A stretch of DNA of 64,000 bases from Semisulcospira habei. Lineage: Eukaryota > Mollusca > Gastropoda > Semisulcospiridae. The notes below the pieces were generated by a model that was given only the letters and a program-made list of their open reading frames with translations, was not told the DNA's origin and searched no databases. The stretch lies in assembly GCA_036245525.1 (NCBI GenBank), contig BTPG01000004.1, forward strand, positions 228,896,411 through 228,960,410, read 5' to 3'. This document shows positions 34,391 through 44,984 of the stretch, piece by piece (within the stretch, counting starts at the first letter, position 1; every line of letters begins with the position of its first letter). A program made the position numbers and the translations under genes.

Positions 34391-34930
34391 GATGGAGATA
34401 CCCGAGGATGGACTAGGGAAAGAATGTCTGTGACAAGGGTGTGGGAGGATGGACTAGGGAAAGAGTGTGACCAGGGTGTGGGAGGATGGGCTAAGGAAAG
34501 AGTGTCTGTGACAAGGGTGTGGGAGGATGGACTAGGAAATAGAAAGCTTACTGTGTTCAGAGTGATGTCGGTGGCACCCCCCCCCCCCCCAACCCCAGCT
34601 GCTTGATTAAAAACACACTGAAGATATTATGAATTGTATCGGAAAATTATTTTTCAACGACCCCGACCCTCCCTTTCCCAACACATATAATCCATTTAGC
34701 CCCAAAACCCTACAGCAGGAGATGGATTGACCAGGATAATTCAAGGGTATTCCCACGTTCAGGCGCCAAGCAAATCTGGCACTATCCTTAAAGTATCATG
34801 GTCAATCCATCTCCTGCTAATAGTACATGACCATTAAGTAACACTTCCAACATTTGGCAAATGCACCGGTGGGGATAAGCAATAGTGGGCATTCCAAATG
34901 GTGATTTTTGTACTGCTTGAACTCAGTTTG
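34391..34930 (+). repeat. Intronic duplicated segment, copy 1 (41-bp repeats plus flank)
   Basis: About four units of GGATGGACTAGGGAAAGA + GTGTCTGTGACAAGGGTGTG are followed by AATAGAAAGCT, a poly-C run, GCTTGATTAAAAACACACTG, TTTTTCAACGACCC and a dispersed hairpin. The same order occurs at 36683-37165. Confidence 0.85.
34713..34817. repeat. Dispersed hairpin family member
   Basis: AGCAGGAGATGGATTGACCA pairs with the complement ending ATGGTCAATCCATCTCCTGC. It also contains GGCGCCAAGC at the loop. Confidence 0.88.
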
Positions 34931-35101
34931 ACTGCGATAGTTCAATCGTGGTGCCAAAATAGTTTGATGCCTGTAATGCCACCTACATAGGATGGTGAGC
35001 AATTTTTTTTTTAAAAGTCAGCTTGAGGATGTAATGGGTTAATTAGTGAAATTCTCAAATTTTGGAGTTGTCCTGTGAAGACTGTATAATTTAGGAAATT
35101 T

Positions 35102-35187
35102 ATCCACCATGATAGTTCAAGGGTGGTGCCAGAATAGTTTTGTGCAAGCTATTCTGGCACAACCCCTGAACTATCATGGTTGATTCA
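35102..35187. repeat. Dispersed hairpin family member
   Basis: ATCCACCATGATAGTTCAAG and its near-complement CTGAACTATCATGGTTGAT flank TGCCAGAATAG / CTATTCTGGCA. Confidence 0.85.
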
Positions 35188-36339
35188 TATCTTGTTGTGA
35201 TGTGTCAGAAATATATAAGAATAAGAGTACTTTTATTATCTCAAAAAGAGAAATTCGTCTTGCCACCTCAGGTGCTACTCGCAATCACACACACTCACAC
35301 AACAGTTCACAAACATATGGACAGTGGCTCGGGACGAGTGAAGCCCGTCGCCAAGGCATCTCATGGCCGGCGCCAAAGGCCCCAATCCGACCTAAACTTC
35401 CCTAACACAAGCAAACTAAAGACAGCCCTATCGTAGTATCTCTGTAACACATAATATAATGATTTTAAACTTTCTGCTTGGCTGAGACTAGTTACACAAA
35501 TAAAAAATATGCATTAAAGAAAAAAAAGACGAATACTTTCACATTGCTACCTCGGGGCCCGTCGCCATAAGAACAGCGCGGGCTATTAGACAGTCGCTCC
35601 GGCATAAACAGTCACCACCTTAATTATAACTTGTCTAGCATATAACATCATAGTCATTTTTAAAGCAATAGTAGTAGAACTACAGCATTAACGTGAAAGC
35701 AGTCCAAAATGGTTTCTAAAGAGTACGCACATGCACGCGCTGTTGTAAGAAACACAGTCACTGTGTCTGGGAGGCGTCTGTCATCCCATCATTCGGCTAA
35801 AGTTTGCTGGTACTCACTTTGTTTTGTACACTTGCACTATTCTGTAGGCAGTGATGTTGAGCGTGGCGTGGGAAGAGCCACTCCTGAGATGATTGAAATG
35901 GTAGAAAAAGCACGTTGGTTGCATTGCCATAGCATAATGCATGCTGTTCTTCTGAGATCCACATGGTACAACAAGAATCAGTGTGTATCAACTCCCAGCA
36001 TCGCACGGCAGAGAAAAATATAAAACAGTCACAGCACATCAAATTGCCAAACGTCATCAAAAAGAAATACCCGTCGTGATGCAGCATTGCAGGGCCTGAC
36101 ATTGTATGTAGGTACAATGTCTGTTGGAATACTGCCGGTGACAACCATTTCTGCCAGAGCAGGAGGTGTTGCATGGCCCCCATCTTGTCATTAGGTTTGC
36201 GCATAAAGTAGTGCTTTGTGGCAGCAGGCTTTCATAGCTCCAGTTTCCAACCCTGCGGTGCCTTGATCATCTTGAAATATGTGTGCCCCAGAGATGCCTT
36301 ACAATACAATACTATACAATATTTGAGAAGAAAAAAATA
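35188..36339. other. Intron sequence, no gene or element recognised
   Basis: ORFs of 86-135 codons lie on both strands at 35176-36204 but overlap each other and show no domain I recognise. GAATAAGAGTACTTTTATTA near 35220 resembles an inverted LINE 3' end, without further support. Confidence 0.4.
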
Positions 36340-36682
36340 TCAGAATTTAATGACGCTTACTTCTGGGTGCTGACATCTTATAAACTTCTGGTTCTGATTG
36401 GCGGACGCGGTTGGAATAGCTTGTGGTAAAATGTCTTCTGCTTTTGTTCCTGGCAGAATTTTATTCAGATGATTGCTTAGAAGGTTGAAAACTGTTGTCT
36501 TGTCAAATGACAGGGCACCGCCTCTTGTGAGTTTCACGCAGGACGTATTATGTACTCTGCTGAGTCAGCGAGCCCATTATCTCATGACGTCAATTTTTAC
36601 GTCCTATGAGGTCTGCGTCACAGTTCTGGAGACAAATTGACCACGACAGTTCAAGGGTGGTGTCGGAATAGCTTGGCGCAAG
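36340..36682 (+). repeat. Intronic repeat shared with 39240-39555
   Basis: CTTGTGGTAAAATGTCTT, GTTCCTGGCAGAATTTTAT, GACGTATTATGTACTCTGCT, GAGTCAGCGAGCCCATTATC and GTCACAGTTCTGGAGACAAA occur in the same order in both places. Each ends in an arm of the dispersed hairpin. Confidence 0.85.
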
Positions 36683-37165
36683 TGTTTGTGACCAGTGTGT
36701 GGGAGGATGGACTAGAGACAGAGTGTCTGCGACCAGGGTGTGGGAGGACGGACTAGGGAAAGAGTGTCTGTGACCAGGGTGTGAAAGGATGGACTAGGGA
36801 AAGAGTGTCTGTGACAAGTGTGTGGGAGGATGGACTAGGGAATAGAAAGCTAGTGTGATTGTGTTGAGAGTGACACTTAGTGATGTCAGTGGCTCCCCCC
36901 CCCCCCCCACCCCCCCAGTTGCTTGATTAAAAACACACTGAATATATTATGAATTTTATCAGAAAATAATTTTTCAACGACCCTGACCCTCCCTTTCCAA
37001 ACACATTTAACCCATTTAGCCCCAAAACCCTACAGTGGGAGATGGATTGACCAGGATAATTCACAGGTACTGCCAGATTGGCTTCCCACGTTCAGGCGCC
37101 AAGCTAATCTGGCACTACCCTTGAATAATCATGGGCATTCCAAATGGTGAGTTTTGTACTGCTTA
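36683..37165 (+). repeat. Intronic duplicated segment, copy 2
   Basis: Homologous to 34391-34930: four 41-bp units, AATAGAAAGCT, poly-C, GCTTGATTAAAAACACACTG, hairpin. Confidence 0.85.
37036..37134. repeat. Dispersed hairpin family member
   Basis: GGGAGATGGATTGACCAGGA on the left and GGCGCCAAGCTAATCTGGCA with CTACCCTTGAATAATCATGG on the right. It is the same family as 34713-34817, at the matching place in the duplicated segment. Confidence 0.82.
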
Positions 37166-37172
37166 AACTAAT

Positions 37173-39214
37173 CTCTTGGCTTGACTTCGCAAACGAAGAT
37201 TCTATAGGGGTTGTCCAGGACGTCTGCAGGCATGCTCGTGACAGCGGAGGCCAATCCGGGACAGGCAGGTTCGACCACAGTGGCTGCAGAGGGAGGTCTG
37301 GCCAGGGTTCTGAGTTGCGGCATCTGTTTTTTCTCCTGAGCCGCTTGTCTTTAAGGTGCCCCACCCGGGTCTGCCCTGGGGGACTTGGGTGGGGTTAGGT
37401 ATTTTTTAGTTCCCAGGGTCACCCTGGTCAGCCCCACAGGGTGGGTTTATCTCTCTATTCTGGGGCATGTGTTTCTGTCTACCCTTTGTCCATTCACCTG
37501 TATTTGCCATTTTAAAACTCTCCCTACTGTCTGCACTGCCTGTAGCTCTTGCTATTGGATGTGTGTTGCTAAATGGTCTTAGCTTTATTTAGGCCCATGT
37601 GTTAGGTTTATTTAATGTATTTGACCGGCTGGCGACATACATTCAATGTTCTGTTTAGTTTTTTCTTTTTTCACAAGCAGTGCAGGCACGTCCTGAGAAA
37701 GCCTTGTTGCTGTCGGGACGTTAAGCAATGTACAATCAATCAATCAATTGTCTTTAAGGCCAGCTCTGCGAGAGTCCTCAAAGGAGACAGCTGCCTTGTA
37801 AATGGTGGAGCGCCAGGTGTCACGGTCCACAGCAAGTGAAGACCACTGGCGGTGGTCGATTTGGCAAGCACTAAGTGACTTCTTGAGACAGTCTTTGTAT
37901 CTCTTCTTTGGTGCCCCGCTGTCTCTGTGTCCAGTGGCGAGCTCGCTGAACAGGGTGATCTTGGGTAGGCGATGATCCTCCATCCTGGAGACGTGCCCAG
38001 CCCAGCGGAGCTGTGTCCGCAGCAGCAAAGCCTCGATGTTCACAGTTTCTGCTTGTTCAAGGACCTCAACGTTTGTGACATAGTCACTCAAGTGAATGCC
38101 AAGGATTGTACGCAGGCAGCGCTGGTGGAAGCGTTCGAGGAGTCGTCGTTGGTTGCGGTAGAGGGCCCAGGACTCGGAACCATACAACAGGGTGGTGAGG
38201 ATGACAGCTCTGTACACGCTGATCTTGGTGCCTGTTTTCAGCTGTTGATTATGCCACACCCGCTTGTATAGACGCCCGAAAGCGCTGTTTGCTTTTGCCA
38301 GCCTGCTGTCCAGCTCCTTGTCCATTATGACGTCTGACGTGATGATGCAGCCAAGGTAGCTAAACTGGTGCACTGACTTCAGTTCAGACTCGCCGATGGT
38401 GATGTGGGGAGGGCGATGCTCTACCTTGGGTGCCGGCTGATGGAGAACCTCTGTCTTTTTCAGACTGACCTCGAGTCCAAAGAGCTGGGCAGCGTCTGCA
38501 AAGCAGGATGTGATGCGCTGCAGGGCTCTCTCTGTGTGTGCAACGAGGGCAGCGTCGTCAGCAAAGAGCAGCTCATGAATCAGTTGGTCTAGGGTTTTGG
38601 TGTGGGCCTGCAGTCGTCTGAGGTTGAACAGGCTGCCATCGAGACGACACCTGATGTACACTGCATCGTCATCGTCGAGGTCCACTGTGGCCTGCTTCAA
38701 CATCATGCTAAAAAAGATGGTGAAGAGGGTCGGTGCCAGCACACAGCCCTGCTTCACACCGTTGAGAATGGGGAATGGTTCTGAGAGGTCATTGTTGAGT
38801 CTGACCTGGCCTTGCTGGTCCTCGTGTAGCTGGACGATCATGCTGAGGAACTTTGGGGGGGCAGCAAAGTCGCTCCAGGATCTGCCACATGCCTTGCCTG
38901 CTCACAGTGTCAAACGCTTTTGTTAGGTCGACAAACGTTATGTACAGCCCTTTGTTCTGCTCGCGGCACTTCTCCTGAAGCTGTCTCAGCACAAAGACCA
39001 TGTCAGTGGTGCTCCTGTTGGTTTTGAAGCCACACTGGCCCTCTGGGAGGTGGTCTTCTGCAATGGCAGGTACCAGCCGATTTAGGAGCAGCCTTGCAAG
39101 TATTTTCCCGGCAATAGACAGCAGGGTAATTCCACGGTAGTTGGAGCAGGCAGACTTCTCTCCTTTGTTCTTGTACAGGGTGATTATGACTGCATCGCAG
39201 AGATCCTTTGGTAG
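37173..39214 (-). mobile_element. 5'-truncated LINE (RT plus C-terminal zinc finger), 13-bp target duplication
   Basis: TGCTTAAACTAAT flanks it at 37160-37172 and 39215-39227. On the minus strand the RT begins with NKGEKSACSNYRGITLLSIA and QCGFKTNRSTTDMV, then FVDLTKAFDTVSRQG. The frame shifts at a G run near 38855-38875, then continues with NGVKQGCVLAPTLF, the FADD box in LLFADDAALVAH, FSYLGCIITSD and LLYGSESWALYR to 37744 (365-codon piece). The SINE-like copy 37357-37747 cuts the C-terminus. The 3' end carries a small hairpin, CTTCG(TTTG)CGAAG. Endonuclease and 5' region are absent. The clade is uncertain: RTE- or jockey-related. Confidence 0.9.
37357..37747 (+). mobile_element. SINE-like element, copy 7, inserted in the LINE at 37173-39214
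   Basis: 391 bases between copies of TTGTCTTTAAGG (37345-37356, 37748-37759). Opposite orientation to its host LINE. Confidence 0.93.
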
Positions 39215-39239
39215 TGCTTAAACTAATATTTGAGGAAAA

Positions 39240-39555
39240 AAAATCAAAAATTAATTCTTACTTCTGGGAACTGACGTCAACTTGATGTCTGCAAGACTTG
39301 TGAATAAATAGTGCATTGGTGAACAATGTTGGTAGATAGCTTGTGGTAAAATGTCTTTTGAGTTTGTTCCTGGCAGAATTTTATGCACTGCCTCGTCTGA
39401 GTTTCATGAATGACGTATTATGTACTCTGCTGAGTCAGCGAGCCCATTATCTCATTACATCAATTTTTACGTCCTATGAGGTCTGCGTCACAGTTCTGGA
39501 GACAAATTGACCACGATAGTTCAAGGGTGGTGTCGGAATAGCTTGTCGCATGTAG
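39240..39555 (+). repeat. Second copy of the 36340-36682 repeat
   Basis: Same blocks in the same order with a short internal deletion. Ends in hairpin 39505-39603. Confidence 0.82.
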
Positions 39556-39603
39556 ACTCCAAGCTATTTTGACACAACCCTAGAACTATCACCGTCGATC
39601 CAC
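39505..39603. repeat. Dispersed hairpin family member
   Basis: ATTGACCACGATAGTTCAAG + GGTGGTGTCGGAATAGCTTG pairs imperfectly with CCAAGCTATTTTGACACAAC + CCTAGAACTATCACCGTCGA. It lies ~75 bases upstream of the second coding exon. Confidence 0.82.
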
Positions 39604-39678
39604 ATCCAGTCATAGCATTTCAGGGTTATATGGGTTACTGGTGCAGTGTGTGACGGTCACATGATAATTATGTTGCAG

Positions 39679-39762
39679 ATGAGGTGGAGGTGAAGACACT
39701 GAAGAGAACGGTGGAGAATCTACGCGCACAGCTCACCAGTTGTCAGCGCACCATCACACGAG
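39679..39762 (+). CDS. Zinc-finger gene, second coding exon (coiled coil)
   Basis: An 84-base exon between TTATGTTGCAG and GAG|GTAACC. It enters in phase 1, completes a His codon with the C left by the exon ending at 33235, and encodes EVEVKTLKRTVENLRAQL and CQRTITR. It leaves a G that completes an Asp codon with AT at 40312. Hydrophobic spacing (V-x2-L-x3-V-x2-L-x3-L) continues the heptads of the previous exon, so a two-exon coiled coil forms. That is independent support for the splice choice, since the exons lie 6.4 kb apart. The exon is too short to be convincing on length alone. Confidence 0.75.
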
Positions 39763-39888
39763 GTAACCTAATCACAGTAAGGACAGCTGGATACAACAAA
39801 ACTCATAAAACTCCACTTTTTCACAGATCCCTGCTACCGATATCTATCTTGCTGGCCGCAGGTTTTGAGGTATAGTCCAACAGGGGCG

Positions 39889-40010
39889 GATCTTGGGGGG
39901 GGGGGGGAGGGGGTCCAAGGGTTCCGCCCCACCCCCACCACATTTCCATATTTCGGTGGATAGCGAGAAAGTGGAAGATGCTTGGCACGCCTCCTTCCCT
40001 TAACTAATTT
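39889..40010. other. Intron with poly-G/poly-C tract
   Basis: Short unrecognised stretch between coding exons 2 and 3. Confidence 0.4.
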
Positions 40011-40195
40011 TGGCACTACCCGTGAATTATCATGGTGACTCCATCTGCTGCAACAGGTACCTGGTCACTAGGTGGCACCTCCACGCCTTGGGCAATGTGG
40101 CACTACCCGTGAATTATCATGGTGACTCCATCTGCTGCAATAGGTACATGGTCACTAGGTGGCGCCTCACACCGTGGGCAATGTGGCTGTGGGGG
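40011..40195 (+). repeat. 87-bp tandem repeat (2 units)
   Basis: TGGCACTACCCGTGAATTAT + CATGGTGACTCCATCTGCTG occurs at 40011 and 40098. It is one arm of the dispersed hairpin family, duplicated with its flank. An open frame runs through it into exon 3, but the strong acceptor at 40311 argues it is intronic. Confidence 0.82.
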
Positions 40196-40311
40196 TCAAT
40201 GGGTTGACCCAGATTTCAAGAAAGAATCCAGTTTTCTTCTCATCCTGAAAATAATTCATTCATTTCACCGTTTACAAAGTGTATTTATTGGGTTTGGTTT
40301 CTTTTCAACAG

Positions 40312-43300
40312 ATGGACAGCACCATGACTCTGCTGACAAAGACACAAGCAACACTGCCGGTGACCATGCAGAAAATGCGGCCAAGTTAGCGCGCATTGGA
40401 ATCTGTGAAATGGACTGTGACATACATGGTGTTCAACTAGAGTCGGACTCGGTGCCCAGTGTTTACAGTGACACAGACTGTGACATTAACCATGATGTCA
40501 AACTGGAGTCAATCTCATCCCAGTACTCAAAGGCCATCGGGCCGCCATCAGCCGCCATCGTCCTGCGATCGGCTGTGCGGGGGCCAGTGGCAGCTGACAC
40601 CGGCCTGATGGCGGTTTGCGCATTGGGATCGCTGAAGGATGACATGGACTGTGACGTAGATGATGTTGAGTTAGAGTCAAACTCAGTCAAGAGTGTTTAC
40701 AGTGATGTAAAATGTGGGCATGTTGGCGACATTGATAATGGGACTGCGTCGCCTGCTGGGATAAAATCCGACTCGCAGGAGTGTGCAAGCCTCATCCAGC
40801 AACAACCTTGTACCACCCCACAATATACCGGGTTGAAAAGGTCAGATCTGCTAAAGCCGGGGAAAATGCTTTGTGAACTGTGCAATATATGTTTTCACTC
40901 GGCCAGACAACTCGAGCAACACATGTCGACTCACTCAGGGCGAAAGCCTGGCGCTGCTACGAGTGGCAGGAAAAGTAGGGAGTGTTGGAAACCCCGGCAG
41001 AGTATGCAGCCATTTGTACTGTTGCGTAATGAATGTTTTGGGCCAGCCAGCCAGTTGAAGCAACACGTGTCTTCCAGTACAGGCCAGAAGACTCCCACTG
41101 GAGGACAGTGTTCCAAAGTTCAGCAGAGAATGCAGCCATTTGTTCTTTTGTGTGATATACGTTTTCAGTCACCCTGTCAGTTGATGCGAGGTTTGTCCGC
41201 TCACACAGGGCAGACGCCTGACTCGTGTACCACAGAGCAGACGTCGACTACTCCTGTCAGTAACTGTATGGATGAGAAAACGGCACGACAGAATACATCA
41301 TTTGACATTGTGGAGAACATAGCTTTAGATAATTTGGGCCAACAAACAGTGTGGCGGAACACATCATTTGACATTGGGGATGAACAAATACCAGCAAGCA
41401 ACACAGCATTGGGCATTGTGGAGGAACAAACGGCAGAGCATAAGACGTGTGGCACTGTGGACCTACAAGCACTGGGGCGGGACACAGCACTGGACACTGC
41501 AGGCAAAGAGCAAGCCGGACAGAACATAAGTCCTGTTGACAGCATGGACAAACAAACAACAGGCAAACAGACCTCAGTCCAGGGCAGAATGGCAGTAGAC
41601 GAAGCAGACAAGCAGACAGCAGTGCAGGGCAGAATGGCAGTAGACCGTGCAGACAAGCAGACAGCAACGCAGGGCAGAATGGCACTAGACAGTGCAGACA
41701 AGCAGACAGCAGCGCAGGGCAGAATGGCTGTAGACAAGCAGACAGCAGCGCAGGGCAGAATGGCAGTAGACCACGCAGACAAGCAGACAGCAGCGCAGGG
41801 CAGAATGGCAGTAGACAGCGCAGACAAGCAGACAGCAGCGCAGGGCAGAATGGCAGTAAACAGCACAGACAAGCAGACAGCAGCGCAGGGCAGAATTACT
41901 GTAGACAGCGCTGACAAGCAGAGAGCAGCGCAGGGCAGAATTACTGTAGACAGCGCTGACAAGCAGACAGCAGCGCAGGGCAGAATTACTGTAGACAGCG
42001 CTGACAAGCAGAGAGCAGCGCAGGGCAGAATTACTATAGACAGCGCTGACAAGCAGAGAGCAGCGCAGGGCAGAATTACTGTAGACAGCGCTGACAAGCA
42101 GACAGCAGCGCAGGGCAGAATGGCAGTAAACAGCACAGACAAGCAGACAGCAGCGCAGGGCAGAATTACTGTAGACAGCGCTGACAAGCAGACAGCAGCG
42201 CAGGGCAGAATTACTGTAGACGGCGCTGACAAGCAGAGAGCAGCGCAGGGCATAATTACTGTAGACGGCGCTGACAAGCAGAGAGCAGCGCAGGGCATAA
42301 TTACTGTAGACGGCGCTGACAAGCAGACAGCACTGCAGGGCAGAATGGCAGTAGACAGCGCAGACAAGCAGACAGACGGGCAGGACACGATCCCCGTAAG
42401 CGCTAGTCTTCAAGCCAACATCGACCGCAGTGGATCCGTTCATGGCTGTGTGCAGGCCCACTGCAGCCAATGTCGGCCCAAGGGTTCTGTTGACAGCACA
42501 GACGAGCAAAGAGCGAGGGAAGAGACAAGCGCAAGACCACTGGTGTGCGAGTTCTGCAGAGAATCCTTTCAACGGTCTGAGCTCTTGTTTTCACATGTGT
42601 GCAAAAAACGATTCAAGTGCCCCCACTGTGCTGCTAGATTTGGCAGTCACAAAACCCTGCAAGAACATGCATCTTCCCACAGAGGCAAAGAGAGGCGTGA
42701 GTGTGCCGATTGTGATCGCAGGTTTACAAAAACTTCTCACTGGGAAACGCACGTATGCAAGAAATCTCACTGGTGCCCGGGCTGTGATGTCAAGTTTGAC
42801 AACGCCTATGGCTTGGAACAGCACATGGGCACACAGATGCCTTGCAAGTCCTATGGTTGTGCTGACTTTTGTGGAGAGTCTTTCAAGCTGGCTTGTGAGC
42901 TGAGAAAGCACATGAATAGTGTGCATGGAAAGAGCCGGTATAAGTCTGTAATAATATTCAGATGTGGTGTTTGCAGTGCCAGTTTTAGTCATGCATGTAA
43001 ACTACAGGACCACATGCTGAAACACTCTGGCGAAAAGGCATTTAAGTGCTCGCAGTGTGGTTTAGCTTTCACTAGTCGTTACTATTTGAAATACCACATG
43101 AGGATACACACAGGCAAAAAACCTTATCTGTGTACACTGTGCGGTGCTTCTTTTCTTTGGAGTAAATCGTTCAAGTTGCACATGGCCAAGAAGCACACTG
43201 GCGAAATAAGATATGTGTGTGAACACTGTGGAGAAGGCTTTTTTACAAAGAAATCTTTGACAAGTCACGTGTTCACCCACACAGGCATAAAGACTTTTAA

Positions 43301-43967
43301 ATGTAAGCTGTGTGATGCTACTTATCGCGGCCATTCTGGCTTGAGAGCTCACATGATGAGGCACTCTGGCAAATGTGATGTTTGTGGTGCCACTTTCCCA
43401 ACGAGCAGTGAATTGAAAGTACACAAGCGTGTCCACAGAGTGGGCGTCCACACAGTGCGCAAGCAGTTCCAGTGTCCAGATTGTGGTGGCGTTTATTCAT
43501 CGAAGCCATCTCTGAACATGCACATGACGATTCACAGCGCCAACAAACCATACAAATGTCAGCAGTGCAGTGCGTCTTTTCGAATTGAGTCGATGTTGAA
43601 AACCCATATGCTGATCCACTCAGGGTTGAAGCCGTTCAAATGTACAGAGTGTGGGGCTGACTTCACCCAGGCCGGCCACTTGACGAAACACAAGAGTGTT
43701 CACACAGACGCACACCCACACAAGTGCTGCCACTGTACAGCCTCCTTCAAACGTGCCATAAACCTGAAACAGCACATGGCCATTCACACAGGCCAGAAAC
43801 CACACAAGTGTGCTGAATGCGGTGCTAGCTTCACCCAGGCCAGCAGCTTGGCGTCCCACATGGTTCTTCATTCCGCCAAGATGCCCTATGAATGCGAACG
43901 CTGTGACGCTAGTTTCAAGTGGCCTGTCAACCTCAAAACGCACATGAAAAGTCACACAGGCCAGTAG
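40312..43967 (+). CDS. Zinc-finger gene, large terminal coding exon (C2H2 zinc-finger protein)
   Basis: Begins after GGTTTGGTTTCTTTTCAACAG and is open to TAG at 43965-43967. With the exons at 33094 and 39679 the coding length is 3882 bases: 1293 residues. After the coiled coil comes an acidic region with three similar Cys-Asp-rich stretches (MDCDIHGVQLES, DCDINHDVKLES, MDCDVDDVELES). A lone finger, CELCNICFHSARQLEQHMSTH, follows at about residue 263, then two decayed finger-like repeats near 41005 and 41140 lacking zinc ligands. Residues ~496-766 are eighteen 15-residue repeats. From residue 821 a block of about 17 finger units runs to the end: the first five are unusual (C2HC, or odd spacing) and the last twelve canonical, several with HTGxKP-type linkers. 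It is likely a nuclear DNA-binding protein with no orthologue recognised. No poly-A signal was found nearby. Confidence 0.88.
41572..42385 (+). repeat. 45-bp coding minisatellite (18 in-frame units)
   Basis: Units encode variants of ADKQTAAQGRMAVDS; one unit is shortened (AVDKQT). Groups with GRITVDSADKQR and GRMAVNSTDKQT alternate, indicating duplication of multi-unit blocks. Unit length keeps the frame. The opposite-strand ORFs of up to 395 codons here are its mirror images. Confidence 0.95.
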
Positions 43968-44077
43968 TACGTACAGGACTGTCAACCTCAAAGTGCACAT
44001 GAAAAGTCACACAGACCAGTAGTACGTACAGGACATGAAAAGTCACACAGACCAGTAGTATGTACAGGACTGTCAAC
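43924..44077 (+). repeat. ~55-bp repeat spanning the stop codon (3 units, the last shortened)
   Basis: CATGAAAAGTCACACAGRCC + AGTAGTA and TACAGGACTGTCAAC recur, so the end of the last finger and its stop codon are present three times in a row. Only the first is in the ORF. Confidence 0.88.
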
Positions 44078-44147
44078 TTAACCCCTTTTACCCCAAGGGT
44101 ACATTTCCCAAATGTTTGAGGTGCCACCAAACGACTGTACCAGTCAC

Positions 44148-44232
44148 AGAGGATGGATTGACCATGATAATTCAAGTGTAGCGCCAGATTAGCTTGGCGC
44201 CATCAGGCGTTATCATGGTCAATTCATCTCCT
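44148..44232. repeat. Dispersed hairpin family member
   Basis: AGGATGGATTGACCATGATA + ATTCAAG pairs with the region ending TTATCATGGTCAATTCATCT. The right arm lacks the CACTACCC part. Confidence 0.78.
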
Positions 44233-44237
44233 ATTGT

Positions 44238-44974
44238 CTCTTGGCTTGACTTCGCGAACGAAGATTTTATAGGAGTTGCCCACGACGTCTGCAGGCTTGT
44301 TCGTGGCTGCGGAGGCCAATCCGAGACAGGCAGGTTCGACCGCAGTGGCTGCAGGGGAAGGTATGGCCAGGGTTCTGAGCTGCGGCATCTCTGTTTTTTC
44401 TCCTGAGCCGCTTGTCCTTAAGGCTAGCTCTGTGAGAGTCCTCAAAGGAGACAGCTGCCTTGTAAATGGTGGAGCGCCAGGTGTCACGGTCCGCAGCAAG
44501 CGAAGACCACTGGTGGTGGTCGATTTGGCAGGCATTAAGTGACTTCTTGAGACAGTCTTTGTATCTCTTCTTTGGTGCCCCTCTGTCACGGTGTCCAGTA
44601 GCAAGCTCGCCGAACAGGGTGATCTTTGGTAGGCGATGATCCTCCATCCTGGAGACATGCCCCGCCCAGCGGAGCTGTGTCCGCAGCAGCAAAGCCTCGA
44701 TGCTCACAGTTTCAGCCTGTTCAAGGACCTCGACGGTGACATAGTCACTCCAGTGAATGCCCAGGATGGTACGCAGGCAGCGCTGGTGGAAGCGTTCGAG
44801 GAGTCGTAGTTGGCTGCGGTAGAGGGCCCAGGACTCGGAACCATACAGCAGGGTGGTGAGGACCACAGCTCTGTACACGCTGATCTTGGTGCCTGTTTTC
44901 AGCTGTTGATTGTGCCACACCCGCTTGAAAAGTCGCCCGAAAGCGCTGTTCGCTTTTGCCAGCCTGCTGTCAAG
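44238..44974 (-). mobile_element. 5'-truncated LINE 3' end, 10-bp target duplication
   Basis: CTCCTATTGT flanks it at 44228-44237 and 44975-44984. The minus-strand ORF (44920-44267) encodes the same C-terminus as the LINE at 37173: TLLYGSESWALYRSQLRLLE, then GAPKKRYKDCLKKSL, then a C2H2 finger (CSHCGRTCLSRIGLRSHEQAC) absent from the interrupted copy. The 3' end carries CTTCG(TTCG)CGAAG. Confidence 0.92.
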
Positions 44975-44984
44975 CTCCTATTGT

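Noticed and set aside
35709..36204. Possible gene or transposase on either strand near 36 kb
   Set aside because: Two opposite ORFs of 104 and 135 codons overlap, no motif is recognisable, and there are no convincing splice sites.
40119..40311. Extending the large zinc-finger ORF upstream to an ATG at 40119
   Set aside because: A strong polypyrimidine-AG acceptor ends at 40311, the upstream part is a hairpin-derived repeat, and the phase matches the exon at 39679.
41201..42572. Minus-strand ORFs of 395 and 295 codons opposite the zinc-finger exon
   Set aside because: They mirror the 45-bp coding minisatellite. The plus frame has the zinc fingers and continues far beyond it.
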